A stretch of 64,000 nucleotides of DNA. Origin: Coniella vitis (taxonomy: Eukaryota; Ascomycota; Sordariomycetes; Diaporthales; Schizoparmaceae). Position 1 is the stretch's first letter; each line of letters starts with the position of its first letter. Positions 12,057 to 23,631 of the stretch are shown one piece after another. The stretch spans positions 682,001 to 746,000 of the forward strand of contig WUJK01000001.1 of assembly GCA_011317545.1 (NCBI GenBank), given 5' to 3'. The translations under genes were made by a program, and so were the position numbers. The notes under the pieces were generated by a model. That model did no database searches. It saw only the letters and a program-made list of their open reading frames with translations, and was not told the origin of the DNA.

Positions 12057-13828
12057 CGCAAGGGTGTGGTTCTTCAGCTCCCGACCTCCCCAAGTACCAT
12101 ACTACAAGTCAGTAAGCAAATCTTGCTTCGGGCACATGGTTTCCTCTTCGGTGCCGAAGGGGTCTTGTTCTACTCCAGAAGCGTTGCTTTGCTCTACATA
12201 TTCACAAGACATAGTACTACTGCCATGCTCCGCACCTAAACTTTGGCCCACCGGCCAACATGCGTTGGCAAGCGTTTCGTTTCCCTTTGCGCTCTCCGTC
12301 GCCTATAAGCGCGCGGTCCCCTCTTTTTAATCGTCCTTTCATCGTTGCTTTCCGTTGTTTGAGCTTTGTTTTGTCCTCTTCCGTTTGTGTGTTTTTCTGT
12401 GCTTTCCACCGATGCCGTTACTATAGACGCGGGGCGGCTTTTCGTGTAAAGGGAAAAAAAAAAAAGCAAAAAAAGGGCGCCGCCTCTGGCTCGATTCTGC
12501 AGGGTTTGTTTATGGTAATCTGATGGCAGATGTACTTGTACGGGCCGAGCTACTTTGTACATAGACCGGGGGAAGAAGAGTGAAAATATTCCAGACTGCC
12601 ACAGTGACATTGGTAGAGGATACTCTGCTAAAAACGGGCTGCTGTTACATGCAGCAGGCTCTCAGCGGACTCGTTCATCTTCTGGGTGCTCCCTCCGTGC
12701 TGTACATAAAGTAGCATAGTAGGTAACTAATATGGTAGTTTCAGACCCACCCCACCCCCTCTCCTGTTTTTACTGTCTGTACTATGTATGCTGTTTCTTT
12801 TTTTGCTGCTACGCCAGAACGGGGGGGCCTGCGTTGGCCTGCGTGAGCTACTATTACATAGTACTTTTAGACAGATCCCCCGGCGGTTGTCTGGGTGGTT
12901 GATTGGCCAGCCTTATCACTGACTGTCCCGAGGGTTTGGAACCGAGGTGTGACGGGGCCACAAGTGATGAGTCCACAGCAGGGGCTTCCCTGTATCATGA
13001 GCTCTGAGTGGTCGAGCTGCCCCAGAAGGGGCTCCAGGGGGCTGGGATGGGGAGGGGGGGTCGCCTCCTAGCATGGCCCTGGCCTGTACATAGTAGATCT
13101 CCAAGTACCTTTGTATCAGATGCACTGTGTACTTGAGAACGCTGACTGACTGAATGTCATCCTTGCATCCGCGGTACACGATACAGAAGTTCGTCTTCAC
13201 GGCATCTCCTATGTATGTCCACGCCCCAGATCAGCAGCACCTCCCACACTGCGGCGCCGCCCGAGCGATGATTCTCACCCCGAAAACGAAAAAAAAAAAA
13301 AAAAAAAAAAAAGATGAATTATGGCGTGTTGTGACTGCTGACTCTGCTTTTCCGTGCAGATCATGTGCATGACGCACAACAGCCCAGAATTCGGGCTTTT
13401 GAGAGAGAGAGAGGGGGGGGGGGGGAAAGAAGTGGTGGTGACGATGACGATGACGATGGTGGTGATGACCGTACTGATGTGGGTGGCTTCAGAAAAGAGA
13501 GGGTGAATGCTTAAGCTAACAAGAAAGCCCAGAATCCCACCAATCCAAAGACAAAACGAGGGTGAAAGGACATCAGAGTACTACTAATACACATATATGT
13601 TGTGATACTGTTTTCCCAGGACGCCAGAGACGACCGACGTCTGCAGGCGAACGAACCTTGGTGGAAGAAGGGTGTTCCCCAGACTCGAGACACTTGCTCC
13701 TCTGCGCCGACCAGCTGTCATTTGCAAGCACCGACAAGAAGCGGCCAATGGCTTGTGCGACCTAAACGTGTCCCACGCACGCGAGCACTCGTCAGGGAGC
13801 GCGCAACGAAGCCGGCAAGGCAAGGAAA

Positions 13829-13865
13829 GGCGCAGGCGCAGGCGCAGGCGCAGGCGCAGGCGCAG
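13829..13865. repeat. (GGCGCA)6 hexanucleotide tandem repeat
   Basis: Six head-to-tail hexamers in non-coding DNA. They give spurious Gln-Ala or Arg-Arg frames. Confidence 0.9.
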
Positions 13866-14469
13866 CCAGCATGGCCGCAAAAAGCCGCCGCTATCTGCCA
13901 ACGGGCATCCGCGTTTTGCAGCGTCGACGGGACTGGAGAGTGTATAGGGCGGCGGTTGGTCCCTCAGCCCTATCGTGTATTCGACGAGTCGCATGGAAAT
14001 GAATAAATACATGGCAGAGCATAAGTGGCAGAGGGAGGGCCGAAGGGCCGAATGAAGGTGCACAGCCACATAGCCAGCCCCAGCCACAACCGTGTCCGCA
14101 CCGCCACAGAATCAATCGGGCCCCGCGACGGCCCCCAGCTGGCCTATCGAGGCACAGGGGATTCCGCATTAGGTAAGATGACAGCATTCAGCATCAGACG
14201 AATTGGCTCCCTTGTTGTTGGCCGCTCACTCGCTCACTCAGCCAGTCTATCACTCTGAGCGAGTCTGTCACCTGCTCGTACCTTCAAATCGCCGCCACTA
14301 CCACCACCACCACCAGCACGACCGCTTCCTTGTTGTAGCCAGCCCACCGCGCCTTTCCTCTGCAGCTGCGGCCCTCCACCCAACGCAAGAGCATCGACAA
14401 GGACGCAAGCACCGTCCATGAGGGCGCTTCATCCACCCTCCGTCTGCTGCAGGTGACGACTGCCGGGCA

Positions 14470-17400
14470 ATGCAGAGCCCTCACCACCCGTCCTGGCGAG
14501 TTGGCCTGCTCGCCTTCGTGCTGCTCGCGCCGCTGCTGTCATGGCTCGTCCCCGCTGCTGCCATGCGGCCTGACCGCATCGCCACTCTGCGCCAGCATGC
14601 CGTCGACATGTTCTACCACGGCTACGACAACTACATGGACCTGGCCTTTCCAGAGGACGAGGCTCGTCTTTCCCCATGTTGACTGTCTGTCTGTCTGCCC
14701 TGGTCTCTGCTTGCTAACAGTGCATCCTCGCTCGTGCAGCTACGGCCCCTTTCGTGCACTCCTCTGACACGCGACCGTCTCAATCCAAACAACCTCGGCC
14801 TCAACGACGTGCTGGGTAACTACTCGCTCACCCTCGTCGATACCCTGTCCAGCCTGGCCATCCTAGCCTCTGCACCGTCCGACCAGCACAATACTGGGCC
14901 CAAGGCTCTGCGCGACTTCCAGGACGGCGTGGCAGCCCTTGTCGAGCAGTACGGCGATGGCACTCCAGGGCCCTCGGGCCGGGGGCGTCGTGCCAGAGGC
15001 TTCGACCTCGACAGCAAGATCCAGGTCTTTGAAACCGTCATTCGCGGCGTGGGAGGCTTGCTCAGCGCCCACCTGTTTGCAGTGGGCGAGTTACCCATCC
15101 GCGGCTACCAGCCCAGGCCGCCTTCTTCTTCTTCTTCTTCTTCCTCTGGCGCCGCAGACCCAGACGATCCACTCCATGTAGCCCCAATTGCGTGGCCAAA
15201 CGGCTTCCACTACGACGGCCAATTGCTGCGCCTGGCACTCGATCTCGCCAATCGTCTCTTGCCCGCTTTCTACACAAGCACCGGCATGCCCTACCCCCGC
15301 GTCAACCTACGCCACGGCATCCCCTTCTTCCCAAACTCGCCTCTCCACCAAGTCCTGGGAACGTCCAACCCAGACGGCACCGATCGCAACGATATCACGG
15401 AAACGTGCAGTGCGGGCGCTGGGAGCCTGGTTCTCGAATTCACCGTGCTGAGCCGGCTGACGGGTGATGCCCGCTTCGAGCAGATTGCCAAGCGTGCCTT
15501 TTGGTCCGTCTGGAACAGGCGCAGCGAAATCGGGCTGATTGGCGCCGGTGTCGACGCGGAGCAGGGCAACTGGATTGGCGGCCACTCTGTCATTGGGGCG
15601 GGCGCTGACAGCTTTTTCGAGTACGCTCTCAAGTCGCACATCCTGCTGTCTGGCCACGATCTCCCAAACCTGACCTTGCCCGTACGGCCGCCTGCAGACA
15701 GCTCTTGGCTCGACCCCAATGAGCTCTGGGTCCCCTTGACCGAGGAGCAGAATTCGCCTGATGCTTTTCTCGATGCGTGGCACCATGCGCATGCAGCCAT
15801 CAAGCGGCATTTGTACGACGAGACGGGCCACCCCCACTACTCCAACGTCAACATCATGACTGGCTCCCTTGCTTCCAGCTGGATTGACAGCCTCGGTGCT
15901 TACTACCCAGGCCTCCTCACACTGGCCGGAGAGCTTGAAGAGGCCATGGAGACCAACCTCTTGCATGCTGCCATCTGGACCAAGTATGCTGCTTTGCCCG
16001 AGCGATGGTCCATCAAGGACAAGCAGGTCGAAGGCGGTCTTGGTTGGTGGCCGCTCCGCCCAGAGTTTATCGAGTCCACCTACCATCTCTACCGCGCCAC
16101 CAAGGACACTTGGTATCTCTATGTCGGAGAGATGGTCATGGCGGACATTAACCGACGGTGTCGTACCGAGTGCGGCTTCGCCGGCATCCAAAATGTGGTG
16201 ACGGGCGAGCTGAGTGATCGCATGGAGACCTTCTTCCTCGGGGAGACGGCCAAGTACTTGTATCTCCTGTACGACGAAGAGCACCCCTTGAACTCTTTGG
16301 ATGCCGCCTACGTCTTCACAACCGAAGGCCATCCACTGATTATCCCAAAGTCAGCGCAAAGGACGTCAAAGACAGCGCCCGTCTCGCCAGCCACGACCAA
16401 GGAGATTGCACTGTACTACTACAACACCGACTTCCGCGTCGTGTGTCCTGTTCCGCCCGAGAGGTCCCCGCTCACGGGCTCGGGCATCCTTTCACGGCCC
16501 GACTTGTTCCACGCGGCTCGGATGCTGGACCTGCACACGGTGCCCAACATCCATGCGGGCCTGGTGCCAACAAAAAAGCCCAATACCTTTAGAGCGACGC
16601 AGAATTACACGTATTTCCCGTGGACACTCCCACCCGATATCATGCCTGACAATGCGACGTGTGACCTGGTCGTTGACGCTACCGAGTATCACCTCGAGTT
16701 TGGCATGATTGGCACCAATAATGTGTTTGACACTCTTATTGGCGCTCACAACTTGGACCGGTTGGACGTTGACAAGATCCGTGTCAACCGGCTTGCTGGC
16801 CTCAAGCTCGCGATGCGTCTCGAGACGGGACCCGAAGGCGACGAGGAACTTCGGGTGACCAAAGTCAACGGCTTCAACCTTGGCCGGGATGAGCACATTG
16901 TGCTGAGCCGTGCTTTGCTTTCGGACGTCTCGGACACCAAGTTCAAGCTCGTGCGCGACCTCACCACAGTCAAGATCCATCATGTATATGAAGTGAACGT
17001 CACAGACAGAGTCGCAGTGGCTGCACCCCAGGCTGGAGAGCTGCTTCTTCTCCAAGACACAGACGAGGAGCAGTGCACTCCCACAGAGGAGAGCGATGAC
17101 CTTTCAGAACCAGACCTCCATGTATACGACGAGGCGCGTAGCGAACGCACAGAAAATATTCTCCAGCAAGCTCAACAGGACCCCGCAATCGGCACTCTCG
17201 CGGACAATATCAACACCCTCTTCCGGGCGCTGTGGTCGCAAGTCCGCGCGCCCAGTCCACCTAATGCGTCGTCGTCGTCGTCGTCTTCGTCGTCGTCATC
17301 ACAGTCCGTCGGCCACAATGCCCTAGGAGGCCCCATCGATACCGGCGGACAAGCTCTGAACGTGCTCGTGAACACAACCGCAATCACGCCGACCGGCCCG

Positions 17401-17928
17401 GGCGCCGCACCCCTGCCGCCCGTGGACATGGCACCCCACGCCCGGATCCCGGCATTCGGACCGATCCCCGCCCACATGCTCCCCTGGACGACCATCTACG
17501 CCGGCGGCGACGCCTGCGACGCCATCCTGCCCGAAGAAGGGCCCCGCGACCACCACATCATCGTCCTTCGGCGCGGCAGGTGCGCCTTCTCGACCAAACT
17601 CGCGCACATCCCGGCGTACAAGCCGAGCGCCGCGTCGCTGCAGCTCGTCATCGTCGTGTCGGACGACGAGGAAGACGGACACCCCGTGTCGGACGGCGAG
17701 GCCGTCTTGTCGCGGCCGTTGCTCGCCGAGGAGCAGCGCACGCCCACCGGCCTCCCGCGCCGCCATGCCATTCCCATGGTCATGATGGGCGGCGGCGAGG
17801 ACATGTACCGGCGGCTCACGACGGAGGCGGCCCGGATCGGCATGACGCGCAAGTATGGCGTCGAGAGCGATGGACGAAGGCTTAGCAATGTTATTATTGA
17901 TGATGGGGAAATGACGGCCCGGCATTAG
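14470..17928 (+). CDS. MNL1: EDEM/Htm1-type ER alpha-1,2-mannosidase with PA domain
   Basis: A GH47 family protein of the ER-degradation-enhancing type. It trims mannose from misfolded glycoproteins in the ER lumen to mark them for ERAD. The model is join(14470..14661, 14740..17928), 1126 aa. Residues 1-31 form a signal peptide (VGLLAFVLLAPLLSWLVPA). The GH47 domain follows, from YHGYDNYMDLAFPEDE across the intron to LRPLSCTPLTRDRLNP. It continues through ETCSAGAGSLVLEF, GNWIGGHSVIGAGADSF, RPEFIESTYHLYRATKD, METFFLGETAKYLYLLYDEE and YVFTTEGHPL, all hallmarks of this family. The C-terminal third holds two poly-Ser tracts and a protease-associated-like domain (HHIIVLRRGRCAFSTKLAHI). Members with a long PA-bearing C-terminus are usual in filamentous fungi. 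The only intron has a non-canonical GC donor (GAG|GCTCGT), but its CTAAC branch site (14714-14718) and acceptor (CGTGCAG, ending 14739) are good. Phase and family alignment allow no GT donor. Confidence 0.93.
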
Positions 17929-17937
17929 CGAGTCTAG

Positions 17938-17964
17938 TTTTTTTTTTTTTTTTTTTTTTTTTTT
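17938..17964. repeat. Poly-T tract after the mannosidase stop codon
   Basis: About 26 consecutive T residues starting a few bases after the TAG at 17926-17928, in the 3' UTR. Confidence 0.9.
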
Positions 17965-19370
17965 AATCAAATGTTCAGGTTTCCCTTTTTGGGGGTCCGT
18001 TTGGATGGAACCCATATTGAGGGCTCGACATAGAAGAGAAATTATTCACTTATCTGTTTAAGGAAGAAAAAAAAAAGGGGAATGAAAACTAATAATAATA
18101 AATTTTAAAAAAAACCAAGAGAAAAAAACAACAGAATGATAGAAACACTATTCTAACAGGGCCAGGGCCAAGGCCAAGGATACAAACAAGGCAATGAATG
18201 GGACTCAAGCATAGCGTGGTGGCGTTTGCGTCGGGGGGGGGGGGGTTTCAAGCCAGAATAGAAATGATATCAACACTATCTTATAATACTCAATAGCACG
18301 TTGCCTTTGTTTGTGTGTATACTTGATTGAGGACCTACTTACTACCTCTATGTGAACGAAACTTTGCCCGGAACGTTTTCCTCAAGTGTATTCTACATAG
18401 GATTCACTCGCGAGTCTAGGTGGCTTAGAAAGTTCTTTGTGGCCCAAAAAAAGGCGTCGTCAATGAAACTATAGGGACGGATGACATGACAGTACGCGCC
18501 ACATGAAAGCGCTGTTGTTACACAATTGAGCTGTAACTTTGGTGCACCGCCAACTGAGATACTTATACTTGTGTGTGTGTGTTTTGCTCCGTGAGATGCA
18601 TCTTCGCTGCGTTGTTCATCATGACATTCTATAGGTAACTAACATTTCACCTCTATTTGTGCGCCGTGTTTGTTTCAGCCAGCAAGAGCAAAGTACGTCA
18701 ATCCAAAGCGAAATGGTCTCCAACGAAAGCAAGTAAATAAGTTTGGAACCTCGTCTGTTTCGATGATATCCGTAATACCAACGAGTCTAAGTTGGAGAAA
18801 CACATCGGGGATACATTCATGACTGGGAGAATGAAGAACCAAACAAGACAAGGGGACAAGGCATCCGATGCCCAAGATGGTTGGATATCTGTCGCGGCGT
18901 TGAAAATAGACCAAATGATGCTTTCTCTTTCCTCTGGTGAATGCTGCAGAAGCATTCTTTGCTGACCTGTCCAGAGCCAGGGCGGTGATCCCATTCCACT
19001 GGTTGCAAGCAAGTTGGTTTCCATTACCAGCCTTTTCTCATTATACAAGACGTAAAAATGTGCCGAATTTTTGACTAGAACGTGACAATTCATAATGGTG
19101 CGTAGCATTCTATCGTTGTTGACAGGAAATTTGCATGTGACCACATATGGATGCAAATTGATGTGAATGCACCAAGACAGGATAGCAGACCCTCTATGCA
19201 TGCACAGGACTGCCGATAGAGCGTGCTGTGCGTCCTTACTGCTGTTAGGTGACTTGAAGTCATGAGCCGATACTGTTTTATCTCTTTTTCTTCCTTTATT
19301 TTTCTTCTATTGTCCGTTGTTGCCGGCAACTGGAGTGTTTATTCGAAGACTGAAATAGTAAACATTGGGT
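17965..19370. other. Intergenic region, convergent 3' ends
   Basis: The region lies between the 3' ends of the plus-strand mannosidase gene and the minus-strand APRT gene. It is AT-richer than its surroundings and has a G-run at 18233-18245. A 167-codon minus-strand frame (18698-19201) has no recognisable domain and was not accepted. Confidence 0.5.
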
Positions 19371-20167
19371 TTACTCGTTGACATCGAGCAGGGTCACGAC
19401 AGGGACGTTGTCGAGCTTGTCGCGGCCCTTGAGGAAGGGAATCTCGACTATGAAAAGGTAGCCGACCAGAGAACCACCCAGCTGCTTGACGAGATCACCA
19501 GCGGCTGCAGCAGAACCACCTAATGATTCGGGAAACAAATTTTGTCAGTTGAACGGCATGAATGATGAACTGTTTCTTTTTGGGCCAGGTCGTGCCAAGA
19601 AGAAGAAAAAAAAAGAAAGAAAGAACAAGAGGGGCAGAAAGGCATACCAGTAGCGATAATGTCGTCCACAATGAGCACCTTTTGGCCCTTGGTAACGGCA
19701 CCCTCCTGCATTTGGAAGTAGTCGGCGCCGTACTCCTTCATGTACTCAGCAGTGACGCAGGGACCCGGAAGCTTGCCCCTCTTGCGGACGGGGACGAAGC
19801 TGGCACCAAGGCGCAGGGCCAGCGAGGGACCAAAGAGAAAGCCGCGGGCGTCGAGGCCAACGACAACATCGGGCTTGATGGCATTGCCACTGGAGCCAAA
19901 GTGCTGGAGCTGAAGTTCAAGAGAGCGGAGCAGGGTTTCGTGGAGCTTTGGGTCGAGGAACCAGGGCATGATATCCAGGAAGTTGATACCAGGGATGGGA
20001 AAGTCGGGGAAGCGGCGCAGAGACTGCTCGAGGCTTATCTTTGCACTGGCGAGTTCGGCGGTGGTGGAGGCGGCGGCGGGGGGCTGTCGTCCCGAGGCAT
20101 GTTGGGCAGAGTCTGTGGCAGACGACGTGGTGGCCTGGGTGGCCTGAGGAGCAGAGGCTGAGGTCAT
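19371..20167 (-). CDS. APT1: Adenine phosphoribosyltransferase
   Basis: Purine salvage: adenine plus PRPP gives AMP and pyrophosphate, in the cytosol. The model is complement(join(19371..19519, 19648..20167)), 222 aa. The intron has donor GTATGC and an acceptor ending ATTAG. It splits the glycine codon of the PRPP-binding loop VLIVDDIIATGGSA (about residues 164-177), which is restored exactly on joining. Other family landmarks are FPDFPIPGINFLDIMPWF, VVGLDARGFLFGPSLALRL and FVPVRKRGKLPG. The first 45 or so residues are a Ser/Ala/Thr/Gln-rich extension not needed for catalysis. The chosen ATG fits the usual family length with this extension. The frame stays open for another 75 codons upstream to 20392, so a longer form cannot be excluded. 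Confidence 0.95.
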
Positions 20168-23100
20168 GGTGAGAGGAGGAAAGGAGGGAGGAAGGACAGA
20201 GGGGTAGGCGGAAGTGTGGTTTTGTTTTGAGGCTGGCTTGGGCAGTGGTTGGTTATCGGCGAGAAAAAGTCGTGCTGACAGGGCGCACGCAGTGTTGCTC
20301 TGCAGTGCTGTTCCGGCTGGCCTTTTAGTGCTGAAGGCGGGCTCTGTTGGTAGGCTAGGCTGGCTAGGTACTATGTAGGTGCCCAGTACCACCGAGGAGC
20401 AGTGGTGTGTGGCAGCGGTGGTGGTAGCGGTGGTGGTGGTGGGATGATGGGCGGTAAGTACCGGCTAGGCTAGGCTGGGCTAGGCTGGTATAGCTGGCGT
20501 TGGAAGGAGGAGGAAGGGGGTGCGTCCCGCCGAACAGCCAGAGGATGACAGAAAAAGTCGATTGCTTCCGAGCTGCAAACCTGAGTCAGCACCTAGCAAG
20601 TACATGGAGAGGCAGCATGAACAGAAACACTCTGTATCTACTTGGCAAGATTGCAAAGTGGTCGCAGAATAACGGGCAGCGTATAGCGTGAACGAAGGAG
20701 CCAGTGCTAATTTGATACCCTAAGGAATCCGAATAGCCTCGGGTTGGGCTGCCAAGTCATGGCCTGAAGAGCCCTGGAAGACATCATAGTGCTTTTTTTT
20801 TTTTTTAAGGGGGGCCACTGTACCAGCGGCAGCAAGGCAGAACAGCCCTAGCCCTACCTTAGCAGGCCTAGGTAGCCTGTAAGTGCCTACATGCTTCAGG
20901 GCAAGCAGGAGGGGGCGTGTGCGCAAAAAGCCATGCAGTGCTACGGTCCCCCAGTCTGTAACAGCATCCTAAGCGACGCAATGCCGCGATGCAAGGTGGG
21001 ACGAAAAGCAAAGAAAAAGAACGAGACATACCACGAAAAGAGTTGGCTTGGACTGCAACGTCAAGAGGCCCGATTGTCCAGAAGAGGGCTGCTGCAGCGG
21101 AGCGGCGGAAGCGGGAGTCAAAAACAGGAGGAGGAGGTGCAAAGCAGGGAAAAGCAAGAAGTAAAAGAGAAAGAGAAGAGAGAAACAGAAAATTAAGCAA
21201 AGACAATAATAGCTGGGATGACGCAGCGTTTGGCACAACGCAAACTGATTGAGTTTGCCAGAGAACGGGAAGGGGAGGGAAAAAAATAAGGCAGCCCGAC
21301 CTGAAAATCTGCTTCAAGTGGGGAAACCGGGAATTGGAGGTTCTGTCGAGGGTACTTGTAACTGAAAATGTTCTGTTCTATTGCAGTATGAGCCGCGAGA
21401 TCAAAGATGTAGATCGGCAACCAGTTGAAAACAGAGCCCACCTGTCGCTTATTGATTTCAAGTCACTGTAAACACCCATCAGATGCCCGAATTTGGCAGC
21501 GCTTGCATGTGCGAACTACATAGTACTTTCAGTGCTATGGTATCAAGCATGTACACACTACCCCGCCAGAAATTGATGTCCTTGAGTGCGATAAGCCAGC
21601 GATAACGCCGCGATAAGCCATGCGATAAGCCAGCACTCGATTCAAGGATGAGCTGAAAGGCCCTGCCCCTCATTGCAACCTGCCTGCTTCCCAAGGCTAC
21701 CCCGCCAAGCTCGTCGTCGGAGATGGACTCGCAGGTGAAACGTACAGCGCCAAATACGTCGCGCATTCTCTTCTCATCGCAAGCACAGCAACGCGGGGTG
21801 CAGCGCAACCGGCTGAGAGCAATGTTTGTCTGTTGTGCCTCGCAGGGCCTTGGCTACAGAACCTTGGCCGCAAGACCTTTGGATACGAGGACAAACAACA
21901 TCCCCTATGTTTCCTTTCCCCCCGCCCCCGCCTCCAAAAGCAAACCCGACTTCCCCGTCCAAGCCCCCCATTCCTAGCCTGACGCACAATCGCATCACCC
22001 GGGCGTGCCTTTTCCTGCCCCAATCCGTGGCGGGCGTACTTTCCCGACGCTGCACACACCCCCTCGTGTCATTCTAGTGACCGAGTCCTCTGCGTCTTGT
22101 TTCCATCCCAAGGGCACCTGGGTACCTCCAGAGTACTTGCACCAGTCCGCCTGCCTCTTCGGTTGCAGAGCCCGAGACGAGGAGCTGGTCGCATCGTCTG
22201 TCCCTTCATAGTAGACCAAGTGCTGTTTACATAGGTACTTGGGGAGCGAGGAATCTCTCTGTCTCTGCGCTCAAGATCAATACTAATGTTGGGCGAGCCC
22301 TCCAAGGGCCAAATAGAAAGGAGGGAGAGAGAAAGACAGACGTCAGGAAACCAGCCTTCTGCTTCTTGCTTTACCAAGTAACACAGCACCGCTTGGCCTA
22401 GTATGACTCGTCCTCCTGCCAGAGTCGCTCCCAGGCACACCCACCACTTTAATACATACATAATATCAAGTTTCGTAGGAGAACTCCATCTCACCGCCAG
22501 TCCCATGGGCAAAGGGGGTGGTGGGTGGCCTGGCTTGCCTGGGCCAGACTCTCAAGAAGAATTACATACTACTCACTAATGTACTCAGCCCGTCATCATA
22601 CTGCATATACTATGTAGTAGCCTGGGCCTTGCACACGGGGGCACCATCTGCTTTCGGACCGCGGCAGTACCGCATCGCCGTTACAAGTCACGTCCCCCCC
22701 ACCCAGCGTTACTATTCATTCTACTGGCCCGCGCTCGCACTTACAACGCAGACATTTCTCTCTTCTTTTTTAACCCTCCCCCCCACCCCAAAAAGGCTTC
22801 TTTACAAAACAAGAGAGTCGACGTAACTCTGACACTGTAATTCACCCCAGGGATGGGCCAGTCTCACCCCCCGTCTCACGGCACTCGTAAATATTGTAGA
22901 TCTCCCGACGTAGCGCCGGCAATTCGTGACCAGACACCGGGGGGGGGGATCTGGAACCCCTAACGCGGAGCTGGGACGAAACTTTCACGGTACAAGTCTG
23001 TTATCAACTAGCAAAACGGGAACAGAAGATCGACGAGCAACTTGACAACATAGTCAAAGGGACAGAAGAGACGAGTACCCAACTTGCTGCGCCCTCAAAA

Positions 23101-23631
23101 CGACAAAAGGGGTACCAAACCCCTACACAAGGCGCGAGTGGCTGCTCCAGGGCTTGGCTTCGTTTACTCTGGTATGCATCCATGGATATACAAAACATAA
23201 GCCATGCTGCATCGCAAAGCTGATAAGTAGACTAAAACTGCATATTTCGGGGGCTTCAAGATATGTGATGCTCAGGAGGCAGAGACGACACATAGTACTC
23301 CGCCTGACACTGAGTTCGGTCCACCACAATCCATCATCTGGGTATTTACGATGATTTTATACAATCCCTCTGTTTCAACCTTGAGGTTGCGGGACCAGAA
23401 CAGGTATTATATAACAGTACACCAGGTGGACTTGCGTCGACAACTCTTGGAAATCAAAAGAGTTATTTTGTCTCTGATTCCTGTCAACTCCTGCTGCCCG
23501 AAGGAAAAAAAAAAAAAAAAAAAAGAGAGGTGCCAGTAACGCCAAGCTGCTAATGCTCAGGCCGCATTGAATTGATAAGTGTGGTACATGATTCAGGAAA
23601 AGAATGGTCTGCCAGGCCAGGTTGCAACCAT
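20168..23631. other. Intergenic region with GGCTA repeats and a GATA array
   Basis: No gene is supported in about 3.5 kb. Upstream of APRT there are GGT/GGC triplets (about 20405-20445) and GGCTA-type repeats (20462-20490). A tandem GCGATAAGCCA array lies at 21588-21632. A poly-A tract of 19 bases lies at about 23505-23523. Palindrome-family copies occur at about 21517-21528 and 22605-22618. Open frames here are low-complexity. Confidence 0.5.
21588..21632. promoter_or_regulatory. Tandem GATA-type motif array (GCGATAAGCCA x3 plus one variant)
   Basis: The 11-mer GCGATAAGCCA occurs at 21588-21598, 21610-21620 and 21622-21632, with a variant GCGATAACGCC at 21599-21609. The copies are spaced almost exactly one helical turn apart. 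The core GATAAG matches the HGATAR site bound by fungal GATA factors (AreA/NIT2, SreA and NsdD families). Whether it is used, and by which gene, is not known; the nearest coding starts are more than 1 kb away. The same 11-mer recurs at 42075-42085. Confidence 0.4.

Larger units (their letters stand above)
9929..14469. other. Intergenic region between the regulator and the mannosidase gene
   Basis: No gene is supported. The first kilobase is AT-richer and is probably the 3' UTR and terminator region of the regulator. The rest contains simple repeats: GT around 11134-11154, CCCT around 11866-11888, CTGT at 12017-12053, poly-A around 13290-13312 and GGCGCA at 13829-13865. TACTATGTA-type palindromes also occur (for example 11830-11845, 12780-12790 and 12850-12865). 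Open frames here lack recognisable domains. Confidence 0.55.

Noticed and set aside
15307..16332. 341-codon minus-strand frame inside the mannosidase gene
   Set aside because: It is an antisense shadow of the GH47 domain, which is unambiguous on the plus strand.
18698..19201. 167-codon minus-strand frame between the mannosidase and APRT genes
   Set aside because: No domain, no recognisable splice partners, AT-rich surroundings. It could be a relic or chance, and the evidence was not enough to call a gene.
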